A DNA stretch of 53,261 bases, from assembly GCA_025463785.1 (NCBI GenBank), contig JAODBD010000003.1, forward strand, positions 589,287 through 642,547, given 5' to 3'. Shown in pieces: positions 25,115 to 34,447 of the stretch. The notes under the pieces are model-generated. The model was not told the origin of the DNA. It searched no databases and saw only the letters and a program-made list of their open reading frames with translations. Each line of letters starts with the position of its first letter. The first letter of the stretch is position 1. Position numbers and translations under genes: made by a program. The DNA is from Glaciihabitans sp. Lineage in GTDB: Bacteria; Actinomycetota; Actinomycetes; Actinomycetales; Microbacteriaceae.

Positions 25115-26613
25115 GCAGTCACATTCCCGACGACGCATTTCCCGACATACTTCGCCAGCGCGTGTTGGCCATACACGAAGTATTGTTCGACGACACAGAG
25201 GCCGCGGAAGCGCAGGAGTTAACGGCATCCACTGCCAGTCTCCTCGCTGCCGTCGCAGGGCGAGCCCGAGCTCTCGGCGACTCCCGTTCGGCCTGGCTGC
25301 TGTTTACTGCGCTGGCCGGCGCGCTGCCTGAACCGGATGAAGTGCTCGCGCTTCGGCGTCGGCTCCAGCTCTCGTCTTCAGCGGAGGACGCGGCCACTGA
25401 GGCGCTCGCCGCAACGCGGTCGATAGCATCAGTGCGCGGGGTATGGAACCGGCGCATCAGGATCCTGCGGGGCAAGACCGTGGTCGACGTTAATTTCTGC
25501 GCGAAGTTCGAGCACAACACGGGCATCCAGCGCCTGGTACGCGAGACTATTTCGCGGTGGGTATCGCTCGAAAAGGGAATGGATCTGGTCGCGTGGGATC
25601 ACGACCAGATCACGCGCGCACTGCATCCGGGCGAGTTCGAACGAGTGGTCCACTGGTCGAATCCAGGGCGCAACCGTAGCGAAGTCGAAGAGGAATCAGA
25701 CGTAGACCTGATCGTTCCGATTGACTGCGACATGCTGTTCGTGGAGGTCCCGCCGGAGGCGGTGTGCGCGCGGTTGGCAGCGCTGGCCGAGTTCTCGGGC
25801 AACCGGGTATCGATCGTCGGCTATGACGCCATTCCTCTGGTCAGCGCCGACCTCGTGCCCGCGCGCGAGAGTGAACGCTTCGCTCGTTATCTCGCCTACG
25901 TGAAGCACAGCGACAGGGTGTTCGCGATCAGCGCTGCGGCCGCCGGTGAGTTCCGTGGCTTTGCGTCCGCCGTTGCTGCACAGGGCATCACCGGTCCGCA
26001 GGTGTTCGAGTTGTCGCTGCCAGTGGACCTACCGGAAATCTGGGAAACCCATGATTCGCTCGCGGCGACGCCGCTCGTCCTCAGCGTCGGCAGTCATGAG
26101 CCTCGCAAGAACCAGGAGGCCGTGCTGTTCGCGGCAGGACGCCTTTGGGATGAGGGGCTCGACTTCCAGCTCATTTACGTCGGTCGAGGAGATTCGAGCC
26201 TCACAGGACCGTTCGACCGAAGGGTTGCCCGCTTACGCAAGAAAGGCCATCGCGTCGAAGCGCGACGCTCGGTGCGCGACCAGGAGCTTTCCGCGTTGTA
26301 TCACTCGGCGTATGTCACCATCTTTCCATCGCTTCACGAGGGCTACGGCTTGCCCGTTGCCGAATCGCTCGCGGCCGGCACCCCTGTCATCACTTCCGAC
26401 TTCGGGAGCACAGCAGAGATCGGAGCTGATGGTGGCTGCCTTCTCGTCGATCCGCGCGATGACGATGCGATCACCAACGCGCTGCGCCGTGTGCTCACGG
26501 ATTCGAAGTACATGGATTCACTGCGCAACCAGATAGAGAAACGCAAACATCGTACGTGGGCCGATTATGCCGACGGGCTTTGGAATGGCGTCCAGAGCAG
26601 GGAAGCACAGTGA
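25111..26613 (+). CDS. Glycosyltransferase family 4 with N-terminal extension (paralogue A)
   Basis: 500 residues. The first 110 residues are helical and Ala/Leu-rich without a known motif. The GT-B core begins near TVVDVNFCAKFEHNTGIQRL and has an acceptor-domain block FSGNRVSIVGYDAIPL. The donor domain shows LVLSVGSHEPRKNQEAVLFA and IFPSLHEGYGLPVAESLAAG with E-x7-E. The NTGIQR motif near the start is typical of GT4 enzymes of O-antigen and rhamnan loci. It overlaps the small gene upstream and paralogue B downstream through GTGA junctions. Donor and acceptor are unknown. Confidence 0.85.
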   Translation: MSSHIPDDAFPDILRQRVLAIHEVLFDDTEAAEAQELTASTASLLAAVAGRARALGDSRSAWLLFTALAGALPEPDEVLALRRRLQLSSSAEDAATEALAATRSIASVRGVWNRRIRILRGKTVVDVNFCAKFEHNTGIQRLVRETISRWVSLEKGMDLVAWDHDQITRALHPGEFERVVHWSNPGRNRSEVEEESDVDLIVPIDCDMLFVEVPPEAVCARLAALAEFSGNRVSIVGYDAIPLVSADLVPARESERFARYLAYVKHSDRVFAISAAAAGEFRGFASAVAAQGITGPQVFELSLPVDLPEIWETHDSLAATPLVLSVGSHEPRKNQEAVLFAAGRLWDEGLDFQLIYVGRGDSSLTGPFDRRVARLRKKGHRVEARRSVRDQELSALYHSAYVTIFPSLHEGYGLPVAESLAAGTPVITSDFGSTAEIGADGGCLLVDPRDDDAITNALRRVLTDSKYMDSLRNQIEKRKHRTWADYADGLWNGVQSREAQ

Positions 26614-28034
26614 CGAACACACCGCGCATTCTCGAATCGGACAGGCTCGGCTCCCACTGGGGCCTGCTCCATGCACTCCTCGTCGAACCGACGGGTTCAC
26701 TGACCGGTGCCGCGGCACGCACCGCGCTAATCGATGGGCTGCCTGCGCCGTCACGGCGCGACGTCTGGCTGATTCTCGCCGTGCTCGATGGAATGCTGCC
26801 GACATCCAGCCGCGTGGTTGAGTGGCACCGCCGCATCCGCACGGACGGTTTGTCGGAGACCCTCACCGCGCTGGTTACCGGGCGCAATCGCCGCTCCCAC
26901 GCGGTCCGCGTGATCGCGGGTGGTGTCATCGTTGACGCGCACAATACTGTGAGCTCTGAGCTCTCTACGGGGATACAACGGGTCGTCCGCAACCTCATCG
27001 ACAGATGGCAGGGAAACCGAGAGTTTACTCTGGTGGCTTGGAACTCGGACTATAAGATACTGCGGCAGGTTCCGGCCGGATCTCATCGCAACGTGTCGCT
27101 CGCGACCCACGCTCCGAACACGTCGATCATTCCGTGGGGAGGGGTGTACCTGCTGCCCGAGCTGGCGGTCGAGCGCCCTCGCCTCGAGCGGATCCAGGCG
27201 CTCGCTGAGTTCTCGGGCAACGCGTCAGGGGTGATTGGTTACGACTGTGTTCCCATCACGAGCGCCGAGACGGCTGGGCCGGGCATGCCTGCGGCCTTCT
27301 CCGAGAACCTCGCGGCCGTCGCTCGCATGGACAAAGTCGCGACAATTTCCGGTGCCTCGGCGACCGAGTACACCGGATGGCGCGCGATGATCGAGTCTGC
27401 GGGGTTGGTGGGACCGGATGTCCGCGCCATCGATCTGCCGATGGAGCCGATTCCGGACGCCGATCCCAACACAGATGCGCGCGCGGAACTCCACCTATCG
27501 GCCGCCCCGATCGTGGTGTGCGTCGGCAGCCACGAGCCGCGCAAGAATCACCTCGCCGTGCTGCACGCGGCCGAACTCCTCTGGCGCTCGGGGCTCGAAT
27601 TCCAGTTGGTGTTCTGCGGGGGCAATGCCTGGCACTCTGAGCGTTTTACTGAGCGGCTGAACGAGCTCCGCAAGCTTGGCCGCCCGGTCTCCACTCACAG
27701 CCGGGTTAGCGACACGGTGTTGAACTCGCTCGTGCGAATCGCCCGCTTCAGCGTTTTCCCATCACTGAACGAAGGATACGGCCTGCCGGTCGCCGAGTCC
27801 CTGGCAGTGGGTACTCCCGTCGTAACATCGCGTTTCGGCAGTATGGCCGAGATCGCCGCGCAAGGCGGCACGCTGCTGGTCGACCCGCGTTCCGATGACG
27901 ACATAATGGATGCGATGCGGCGCATGCTCGTTGACGACGACTTGGTCGAGCGGCTGGGCGCTGAGGCGCTCGCGCGCCCTCACGGCAGTTGGACAGACTA
28001 CGCCGACGAACTCTGGAAGTTCCTGGTCGACTGA
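26610..28034 (+). CDS. Glycosyltransferase family 4 with N-terminal extension (paralogue B)
   Basis: 474 residues from the GTG at 26610, overlapping the stop of paralogue A; an extension to 26556 is rejected. The order of motifs repeats paralogue A: VIVDAHNTVSSELSTGIQRV, EFSGNASGVIGYDCVPI, VVCVGSHEPRKNHLAVLHA and VFPSLNEGYGLPVAESLAVG. The two proteins share the same N-terminal helical extension, an internal 'S[TN]GIQR' loop and a C-terminal W.DYAD.LW tail, so they arose by duplication. They probably add successive or alternating residues to one glycan. Confidence 0.85.
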   Translation: MTNTPRILESDRLGSHWGLLHALLVEPTGSLTGAAARTALIDGLPAPSRRDVWLILAVLDGMLPTSSRVVEWHRRIRTDGLSETLTALVTGRNRRSHAVRVIAGGVIVDAHNTVSSELSTGIQRVVRNLIDRWQGNREFTLVAWNSDYKILRQVPAGSHRNVSLATHAPNTSIIPWGGVYLLPELAVERPRLERIQALAEFSGNASGVIGYDCVPITSAETAGPGMPAAFSENLAAVARMDKVATISGASATEYTGWRAMIESAGLVGPDVRAIDLPMEPIPDADPNTDARAELHLSAAPIVVCVGSHEPRKNHLAVLHAAELLWRSGLEFQLVFCGGNAWHSERFTERLNELRKLGRPVSTHSRVSDTVLNSLVRIARFSVFPSLNEGYGLPVAESLAVGTPVVTSRFGSMAEIAAQGGTLLVDPRSDDDIMDAMRRMLVDDDLVERLGAEALARPHGSWTDYADELWKFLVD

Positions 28035-28116
28035 GCACGACGCGTGAACGCGAGACCGACATGATTGTGCGCACGGTAGTATTTGACCGACGAAGCTGGC
28101 AACGAAAGGACAGTCG

Positions 28117-29853
28117 TTGGCTAACGAGCCTTCCGCTGCGGCGAAGCGAACAGGGGTGCTGAAGCGCAGACTTTCCGTACGTTCACGGTGGACTCTCGGC
28201 ATCATCATCGGCGTCATCGTCGCTCCGGCACTCTGGCTGGGCATCCATGCGTTCGTCGCATACGATGCGCTCGTGAACGCGGAAGCTGACGTGCAGTCCG
28301 TTCAGGGCGCCGTTTCGGCGAACCAGTTCCAGGCGCTTCCCTATATCTACTCCGACATGAAGTCGGACACGATGGCTGCCGCGGCGGCGACATCCGACCC
28401 CGTGTGGCTGGCTGCCGAAAACCTGCCCGTTGTCGGCACCGACCTGCGTGCGGTCAGGCAGCTTGCCGGCTCGGTGAATTCGCTCGTGATAAAGGGCGTG
28501 GGCCCGATTGCTACGACCGCAAAAGGGTTCGATTTCGGACAGTTTCGCCCCCACAACGGCACCATAGACATGGCGAAGATCGAGTCGCTCCTCCCCATCT
28601 TGAATTCGACCTACAGCGGCATCCGATCCGCGCAGATCTCCGCCAACGCGATCGACACGACGCACACGCTCGGGCCTGTCACGGGGGCCGTCACCACCGT
28701 TCGGCAGGCACTCGATAAGGCGCTCACCCTCGTGGCATCCGTACGCACGGCCGCGCGACAAATTCCGCCCGCCCTGGGCAGCACGGGTGCCCGAAACTAC
28801 CTCGTGGTCCTGGGTTCCAACTCACAGGATCGCGCGAACGGCGGAGCGGCGAGTGCTCTCGCTCTTGTGACCATCGACAACGGTGTTCTGTCGATCATTC
28901 GCACGGCCCCGGCATCTGGCCTCGGCCTCGATTCGTCGGCCGCCGGTGGCCCGGCAACCCTGCCGCCATTCACTAAAACCTCTTCTGCTGCTGCCGCGGA
29001 CGCTGAGCGCAGCCCTGTCTTTTCGGACTCCGCCGCCCGGACGGCCGCTCTGTGGACGGCACGTTTCCACGACCGGGTCGATGTGGTCGTCTCCATCGAC
29101 TCGACGGGCCTTGGGGAACTAGCATCCGCAACCGGCGATGTTTCCGTTTCGGCCGGTAAGACCGTATCCGCCACGAGCCTGGCCACGTACCTCGACGTCA
29201 CATTGCCGAAGACGGCTTCGGCAGTCGAGCTGGAGGCCGCAAACGTCGCGGCGCTCAACGGTGTGCTTACCGATATCATCTCGGGCGCCGGGAGAACTCC
29301 CCCGTACCTCACCGCCGCGAACACCCTGCTCGGTGAGAAGCGGGTGCAACTGTGGAGCGCAGATCCAAAGCTGCAAGCCTTCCTGGCGGCGACACCGATG
29401 GCGGGTGCGCTCTCGACCAGCAATGCGACTGTGACAACTTACGGGGTGTTCTTCAACGCCGTGGGTTCCGGGTCGCTTTCAACCGATCTGACCGCGACAG
29501 CGCACCTCACTCCGGCGCTATGCACCAGTGCTTCGCAGAGGCAGTCCTCTGTGGGCATCACTCTGGAGTCGCGGCAGCCCAGCGGCTCGGTCAGCGAGGA
29601 TGTCCTCGTCTACGGCCCGGTCGATTTCGCATACGCGAATTACACGCTGACAGGCGCGACGGTTCTGGCCACGCACTTCACGACAATTGCGCACAGACCG
29701 GTCGAAGCGTTCCGTATCCGGATCGACTCGGGGGCGACCGCCTTACTGACCGTCGACCACACCGTCGGCGGACCAACGCCGTCCAAGGTCGTCGAGATCA
29801 GGACATCTCCGCGCTGGATTGTCACACAGATCGGGTTCGCTGCGTGTTCATGA
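28117..29853 (+). CDS. DUF4012 domain protein, membrane-anchored
   Basis: 578 residues, TTG start preceded by GAAAGGA; a TAGTAT box at 28076-28081 is a likely -10. A basic cytoplasmic tail (1-25) is followed by one membrane helix at about 26-48 (IIIGVIVAPALWLGIHAFVA), and the rest is outside the cell. The region from NYLVVLGSNSQDRANGGAAS onwards matches DUF4012, in which an N/R...GG motif recurs. DUF4012 proteins are common in actinobacterial polysaccharide loci, but I know of no assigned biochemical role. The gene lies between the paired GT4 genes and a GT2 plus Wzm/Wzt exporter. Confidence 0.8.
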   Translation: MANEPSAAAKRTGVLKRRLSVRSRWTLGIIIGVIVAPALWLGIHAFVAYDALVNAEADVQSVQGAVSANQFQALPYIYSDMKSDTMAAAAATSDPVWLAAENLPVVGTDLRAVRQLAGSVNSLVIKGVGPIATTAKGFDFGQFRPHNGTIDMAKIESLLPILNSTYSGIRSAQISANAIDTTHTLGPVTGAVTTVRQALDKALTLVASVRTAARQIPPALGSTGARNYLVVLGSNSQDRANGGAASALALVTIDNGVLSIIRTAPASGLGLDSSAAGGPATLPPFTKTSSAAAADAERSPVFSDSAARTAALWTARFHDRVDVVVSIDSTGLGELASATGDVSVSAGKTVSATSLATYLDVTLPKTASAVELEAANVAALNGVLTDIISGAGRTPPYLTAANTLLGEKRVQLWSADPKLQAFLAATPMAGALSTSNATVTTYGVFFNAVGSGSLSTDLTATAHLTPALCTSASQRQSSVGITLESRQPSGSVSEDVLVYGPVDFAYANYTLTGATVLATHFTTIAHRPVEAFRIRIDSGATALLTVDHTVGGPTPSKVVEIRTSPRWIVTQIGFAACS

Positions 29854-29938
29854 GAACGGCGTTCGCGAGCGCCAGGCCGTTCCGGGCCCTAATGTTAGAC
29901 GTTGCGTGATGCCCGTTGCCGGGCCATCGAGGAGACCA

Positions 29939-30895
29939 GTGAGAGTATTCATCCAAGTGCCGTGCCTCAACGAGGAGCACACCCTGCCTCTCGTTCTCGC
30001 GAGCATCCCGAAAGAGATTCCGGGCGTCGATGACCTCCAGATCCTGATTATTGACGACGGATCCACCGACCGTACGGTTGAGGTCGCGGCCGAGTTCGGT
30101 GTCACCCACTTCGTGCATCACGTCCGCAACATGGGGCTGGCGCGTTCCTTCCGCGACGGCGTGGACTACGCCCTCCGCCATGGCGCGGACATCGTCGTCA
30201 ACACCGACGGCGACAACCAGTATCCGCAGGAGCGTATCCCCGACCTCGTGCAGCCGATCATCGCCGGGGAGGCCGATATAGTCATCGGCGACCGACAGAC
30301 GCACAAGGTCGCGCACTTTTCCCCGTTCAAGAAGCTGCTGCAGCGCATTGGCAGCCAGGTCGTCAACTTTGCGGCGGGCACCGACCTGCCCGATGCCGCA
30401 AGCGGGTTCCGTGCGTACTCGCGCGCCTCGCTCTACCGGATCAACGTCGTTACGCAGTTCAGCTACTGCATGGAGACGATTATCCAGGCGGGAAACAAGC
30501 GACTGCGGATTGCAAGCGTCCCGATCGATACCAATCCGAAGACGCGTGAGTCGAGGCTGTTCTCGTCAATGGGACAGCACGTCGTGAAATCAGCCGAGGC
30601 CATACTTCGCAGTTACATCATGTTCAAGCCATTCGCGCTGTTCGCGTGGTTGGGCGGTCTCCTGTTCGTAGGTGGACTCGTGCCGTTCGTCCGTTATGGG
30701 ATCCTTGCGGCGTCGGGCGACCACAGCAATCACCTCCAGTCGCTGATCCTCGGTGTCGTGCTGTTCTCGGGTGCTCTCATCTCGTTCGCGTTGGGGGTCA
30801 TCGCCGACCTGCTGCGTACGAACAGGATCCTGATGGAGGAATCTCTCGAACGCGTCAAGGAGCTGCAGTACGACCGCACAACCTTCCTGACTTGA
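29939..30895 (+). CDS. Polyprenyl-phosphate GT2 glycosyltransferase with two C-terminal helices
   Basis: 318 residues from the GTG at 29939, which has GAGGAG 5 nt upstream; an ATG at 29909 is possible. The GT-A domain has VFIQVPCLNEEHTLPLVLAS, ILIIDDGSTDRTVEVA, HHVRNMGLARSFRDGV, the metal site VNTDGDNQYPQERIP and DAASGFRAYSRASLYRI. It ends with two hydrophobic helices at about 235-260 and 270-295. This is the DPM1/GtrB type, which usually loads a sugar onto undecaprenyl phosphate. It is adjacent to the DUF4012 gene and convergent with wzt. Confidence 0.85.
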   Translation: MRVFIQVPCLNEEHTLPLVLASIPKEIPGVDDLQILIIDDGSTDRTVEVAAEFGVTHFVHHVRNMGLARSFRDGVDYALRHGADIVVNTDGDNQYPQERIPDLVQPIIAGEADIVIGDRQTHKVAHFSPFKKLLQRIGSQVVNFAAGTDLPDAASGFRAYSRASLYRINVVTQFSYCMETIIQAGNKRLRIASVPIDTNPKTRESRLFSSMGQHVVKSAEAILRSYIMFKPFALFAWLGGLLFVGGLVPFVRYGILAASGDHSNHLQSLILGVVLFSGALISFALGVIADLLRTNRILMEESLERVKELQYDRTTFLT

Positions 30896-30925
30896 TCGGG
30901 CGAAGCACTCAGCGAGGTACGCGCC

Positions 30926-32116
30926 TCAGGCGACGTTGAAGCTTGCGTCGATTGCAACCACGCCGCGGTTGCGTGACCCGTCAGCGGACTCGAATGTTGC
31001 GCCTTGGGCGACGCGCACCAGCGACTCATGCTCGTGTGTTCCGAGCGATGCGTTGACCATGTATTGGCCGTGCCCGAGGCGCACATCCGGGAGTGTGAAC
31101 GAGATGGTCCGGATGCCCTTGAGTGGGGCGTCGCTTAATCCGTCCAGCAGTCTTGTATTCGTCGCGAATACGTTCTGCCCCAGCGGGGTGTCGATGCCCA
31201 TACCGACCACCCAGTTAGCGAGGTCGGAATCCGCACGCACAGTCACGTCCACCCGAAGGTGCTGCCCCGGGGTCGCGATTTGCGCGCGTGTGCTCGACGC
31301 GGCATCCACAACCTCGACGCTCTCGATCGCGAGCGTGGAGGTGGTCCTGATCTCGTCTTCGCTCTGTTCCTCGATCGCCGCCGCCTCGAACCCACTCCTC
31401 AGCACCCGCAGGGCGCCGACCGGGTCGCCGTCGAACTCGATCCGACCGTGGCGGAGAACCAGTGCCCTGTCACACAACTCGCCGATCTGGTCGAGTGAGT
31501 GCGTGACCAGGATGATGGTCTTGCCCTCCTCCTGGAATGACCTGATCTTGTCCATGCATTTGCGCTGGAACGGTTCGTCGCCGACCGCGAGTACTTCATC
31601 GACGAGCAGGATGTCGGGATCGACATGCACGGCGACCGCGAATGCGAGCCGCACGTACATACCGGAGGAATAGAACTTGACCTGGGTATCGATGAACTGC
31701 TCGATACCGGAGAACGCCACGATCTCATCGAACTGCGCATCGGTCTGCGATCGGCTGAGTCCGAGCACCGCAGCGTTCAAGTAGACGTTCTCGCGACCGG
31801 TCAGGTCGGGATGGAAGCCCGCGCCGAGTTCGAGTAGCGCTGCCAGCCTGCCGCGGCCGAGTACGGTGCCAGACGTTGGGCTGAGGATGCCGCCGATGAT
31901 CTTCAGCAGCGTGCTTTTGCCCGACCCGTTGGGCCCTATGAGGCCGACGGTTGTGCCCATGGCGATGTCGAGTGAGACGTCTCGCAGCGCCCAGAAGTCG
32001 TCTTTGTGACGGTTCGAGCGACCGAAGTTGACGATGCGCTCTTTGAGCGACTTCTCCTTGCGAATGACGAAGCGTTTGGATACGTCGCTCACCCTGATGA
32101 CGGTGGTGTCGCTCAC
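30926..32116 (-). CDS. Polysaccharide ABC exporter ATP-binding protein with C-terminal domain (Wzt-like)
   Basis: 396 residues, GTG start. The ATPase half (about 1-245) has the Walker A motif GLIGPNGSGKSTLLKIIGG, the RENVYLNAAVLGLS Q-loop region typical of TagH/Wzt, the signature YSSGMYVRLAFAVAVHVDPD, Walker B ILLVDEVLAVGDEPFQRKCM and the H-loop THSLDQI. The extra 150 residues at the C-terminus form a Wzt-type beta-sandwich likely to bind the polymer's terminal sugar. With the divergent Wzm-like permease it should export an undecaprenyl-linked glycan to the outside. Start-to-start distance to wzm is about 140 bp, containing opposed promoters (TATGAT on minus near 32179-32174). Confidence 0.93.
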   Translation of the reverse strand: MSDTTVIRVSDVSKRFVIRKEKSLKERIVNFGRSNRHKDDFWALRDVSLDIAMGTTVGLIGPNGSGKSTLLKIIGGILSPTSGTVLGRGRLAALLELGAGFHPDLTGRENVYLNAAVLGLSRSQTDAQFDEIVAFSGIEQFIDTQVKFYSSGMYVRLAFAVAVHVDPDILLVDEVLAVGDEPFQRKCMDKIRSFQEEGKTIILVTHSLDQIGELCDRALVLRHGRIEFDGDPVGALRVLRSGFEAAAIEEQSEDEIRTTSTLAIESVEVVDAASSTRAQIATPGQHLRVDVTVRADSDLANWVVGMGIDTPLGQNVFATNTRLLDGLSDAPLKGIRTISFTLPDVRLGHGQYMVNASLGTHEHESLVRVAQGATFESADGSRNRGVVAIDASFNVA

Positions 32117-32254
32117 TGGCTCGTCGTCGCCCCTGTTCAGAATCCGGCTCGGCCCGTGGGTTAGGGTCAGTTCATCATACGGGTTGGTACCGGTGAACTA
32201 TCATTGCTGAATACTTCCGGGCGCCGCCCGCGACCAGACCGATTGAGACCTGTC

Positions 32255-33169
32255 GTGCCCCTATTAGACGAACCCCTGGTCAGCACTCTGCCCCCCAAAG
32301 GCCTCTTCGCCGGAACGGCTTTCAGCGTCCGTGCCGTATGGAGGCAGCGCGAGCTCCTTGTCCTGCTCGTACGTCGTGAGCTCAAGGCCAAGTACAAGGA
32401 CAGCTCGCTCGGGTTTGTATGGAGCCTCATCCGGCCGATCACCCAGCTCATCATCTACTACGTCGCGGTTGGTCATTTCCTCGGCGCCGCCGGCGCCATC
32501 CCCGACTACGCCGTGTATATCTATACCGGACTCACCGTGTGGACCTTCTTTTCGGAGGTGGTCAACACCTCGACGGCGTCCATCATTGCCAACGCCGGCC
32601 TCGTGAAGAAGGTCTACCTGCCGCGGGAACTCTTTCCGCTCGCGGCCATCGGATCCGCCATCTTCAATTTCATCACGCAGTTCGCCGTCCTCCTGCTCGC
32701 CATCATCGTCTTCCAGGGGCCCCCCTTCGTTACGGGGGAGGTTTGGCTCGTGCCCATCGCGTTCGTCGTACTCGTGCTTTTCTCGCTCGCGCTGGCGCTC
32801 TTTCTGTCGGCGGCGAACGTGTTCCTTCGCGATATCAAGCATCTCGTCGAGGTCGCCATCCTCGTGCTGTTCTGGGCGTCACCGATCGTCTATTCGTATA
32901 CCGCGGTGCACTCGGCACTTGGCAACGGAATCCTTGAGCAGCTCTACCTGGCGAACCCGGTCACTGTCGTCGTGCTCGCCTTCCAGAAGGGCCTCTGGTA
33001 CGCAGGGTCGGTGACGAATCAGCTGAACGGGCAGACGATCCTGCCCGCGACATACCCACCGGACATGCTCCCGAGACTCCTGATCACCGGCGTGGCCAGC
33101 CTCATTCTGGTCTGGATCGCGCAGCGAATCTTCTCGCGCCTCGAAGGCAACTTCGCGCAGGAGATCTAG
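32255..33169 (+). CDS. Polysaccharide ABC exporter permease (Wzm/TagG-like)
   Basis: 304 residues from the GTG at 32255 (a TTG at 32204 is the alternative). Six membrane helices are visible from about 60 onward. The N-terminal cytoplasmic motif LLVRRELKAKYKDSSLGFVW is the ABC-2/TagG coupling helix signature, followed by IYTGLTVWTFFSEVVN, LVKKVYLPRELFPLAAIG and FLRDIKHLVEVAI. It exports the glycopolymer together with the Wzt-like ATPase on the other strand. A TATCAT box at 32199-32204 may be its -10. It is convergent with the ligase-like gene, 6 bp apart. Confidence 0.92.
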   Translation: MPLLDEPLVSTLPPKGLFAGTAFSVRAVWRQRELLVLLVRRELKAKYKDSSLGFVWSLIRPITQLIIYYVAVGHFLGAAGAIPDYAVYIYTGLTVWTFFSEVVNTSTASIIANAGLVKKVYLPRELFPLAAIGSAIFNFITQFAVLLLAIIVFQGPPFVTGEVWLVPIAFVVLVLFSLALALFLSAANVFLRDIKHLVEVAILVLFWASPIVYSYTAVHSALGNGILEQLYLANPVTVVVLAFQKGLWYAGSVTNQLNGQTILPATYPPDMLPRLLITGVASLILVWIAQRIFSRLEGNFAQEI

Positions 33170-33175
33170 CGGCGA

Positions 33176-34447
33176 CTATTCGGTCAGCGGCCTGCGCCAA
33201 CTCAGGTGCTGGGCGACCTTGACCGCGCAGACGACCGTGACGAGCCAACCCCATTCGATGAGGATGGTCGACTCCATAATTGAGGTCGCGAGCAACGCAA
33301 CGAGCACGAGGGCCGGCCATACGAACACCCGGCTCCGCTTCTGGGTAGCAAGCACCCATGCCCGGATGATCGCGAGCGCGATGAAGACCAGGAACGTAAA
33401 CAGCCCGATGACGCCGAGTTGGAACCAGACATCGAGATAAGCGTTCAGGGCGGACGCGTGCTGAACTACGTCGATTGCATCGAAGGGATAAATATTGTTC
33501 GGCCAGATGCCGGACCACCCCCAGCCCTCGAGCGTGTGCAGCTGGATGAATGGGAACAGATGGTTCCACAGCGCCAGTCGATACTTGAAGTCGCCGGCCG
33601 CACCGATCAGGCGCAGCAGGGTGTCGCGCTGAGCGAACGCGATGATGACGGCGATGATCGCGGCGGTGCCCAGCCCCCACAACCAGAACCTCCTTACCCT
33701 GGCGGGCACCCGGCGCAGCGCGAGCAGCCCGAACGATGCCACGCCAAGAATGCCGAGCACGCCGAGGTCTACCGGCGACTGGCTAAGGATGATTGTGCCG
33801 GCCGCCGCGATGATCGAGGCGATACCCCAGCCGCGTCCGATCGAACGTGTCAGCACCTCTGTTCCGAAGGTGATGAGGGCTAGTAGCGCGACCAGGCCGA
33901 GGTCGTTGCGGGAGCCCATGACACCCTGGATCGGGCCGCCATATGCGAGGTTACCGACGACACCGAGGAAGGGAAACGATGTATCGAACAGGAGCCCGAC
34001 AAGGATCTCGACGATGAGAGACACCACGATGAGCGCCCGTAATACATCGCCGACGGTGCGGACGATCTGGATGAAGTCCCGTGCAAGCGCAACATAGATG
34101 CCGAGCAGCGCGAATGTCACCTGGTAGACGATCGCGCCAACCGTCACCCACTGGTACTGGCTGAAGAAGATGGAGACGGCGGTCCAGCCGATGAATACGG
34201 CGAGCGAGATGGGAATGAACCCGCGCCATTCGAGACTCTCGCGCTGACCGATTAGCCCCAGCGCACCGAGCACGATGAGTGAGGCGAGAATAGCGAAGAA
34301 TCCGGCCTCTCCGATGAGGTGGCGCAGCAGAAAGGAAAAGAACGCGGCGCCGACGACTGCTCGCGACAGTGCACCCGAGAATCGCGGCGAGCCCAGGAAC
34401 TCGAGCACCGCGCTTCCTGGTCGCACGGGCGAAGCCTGTGTGCTCAT
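33176..34447 (-). CDS. O-antigen ligase/polymerase-like membrane protein (paralogue 2)
   Basis: 423 residues from the ATG at 34447, which overlaps the previous stop (ATGA). Eleven or more hydrophobic segments are visible, with a large extracytoplasmic loop near 310-350. That loop contains LALWNHLFPFIQLHTLEGWG, the R/W...P..G.G pattern of the Wzy_C domain. It has no soluble domain. Such proteins either polymerise repeat units (Wzy) or transfer finished glycans to an acceptor (WaaL). The open frame runs upstream to 35674, but that part is a shadow inside paralogue 1. Confidence 0.82.
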   Translation of the reverse strand: MSTQASPVRPGSAVLEFLGSPRFSGALSRAVVGAAFFSFLLRHLIGEAGFFAILASLIVLGALGLIGQRESLEWRGFIPISLAVFIGWTAVSIFFSQYQWVTVGAIVYQVTFALLGIYVALARDFIQIVRTVGDVLRALIVVSLIVEILVGLLFDTSFPFLGVVGNLAYGGPIQGVMGSRNDLGLVALLALITFGTEVLTRSIGRGWGIASIIAAAGTIILSQSPVDLGVLGILGVASFGLLALRRVPARVRRFWLWGLGTAAIIAVIIAFAQRDTLLRLIGAAGDFKYRLALWNHLFPFIQLHTLEGWGWSGIWPNNIYPFDAIDVVQHASALNAYLDVWFQLGVIGLFTFLVFIALAIIRAWVLATQKRSRVFVWPALVLVALLATSIMESTILIEWGWLVTVVCAVKVAQHLSWRRPLTE

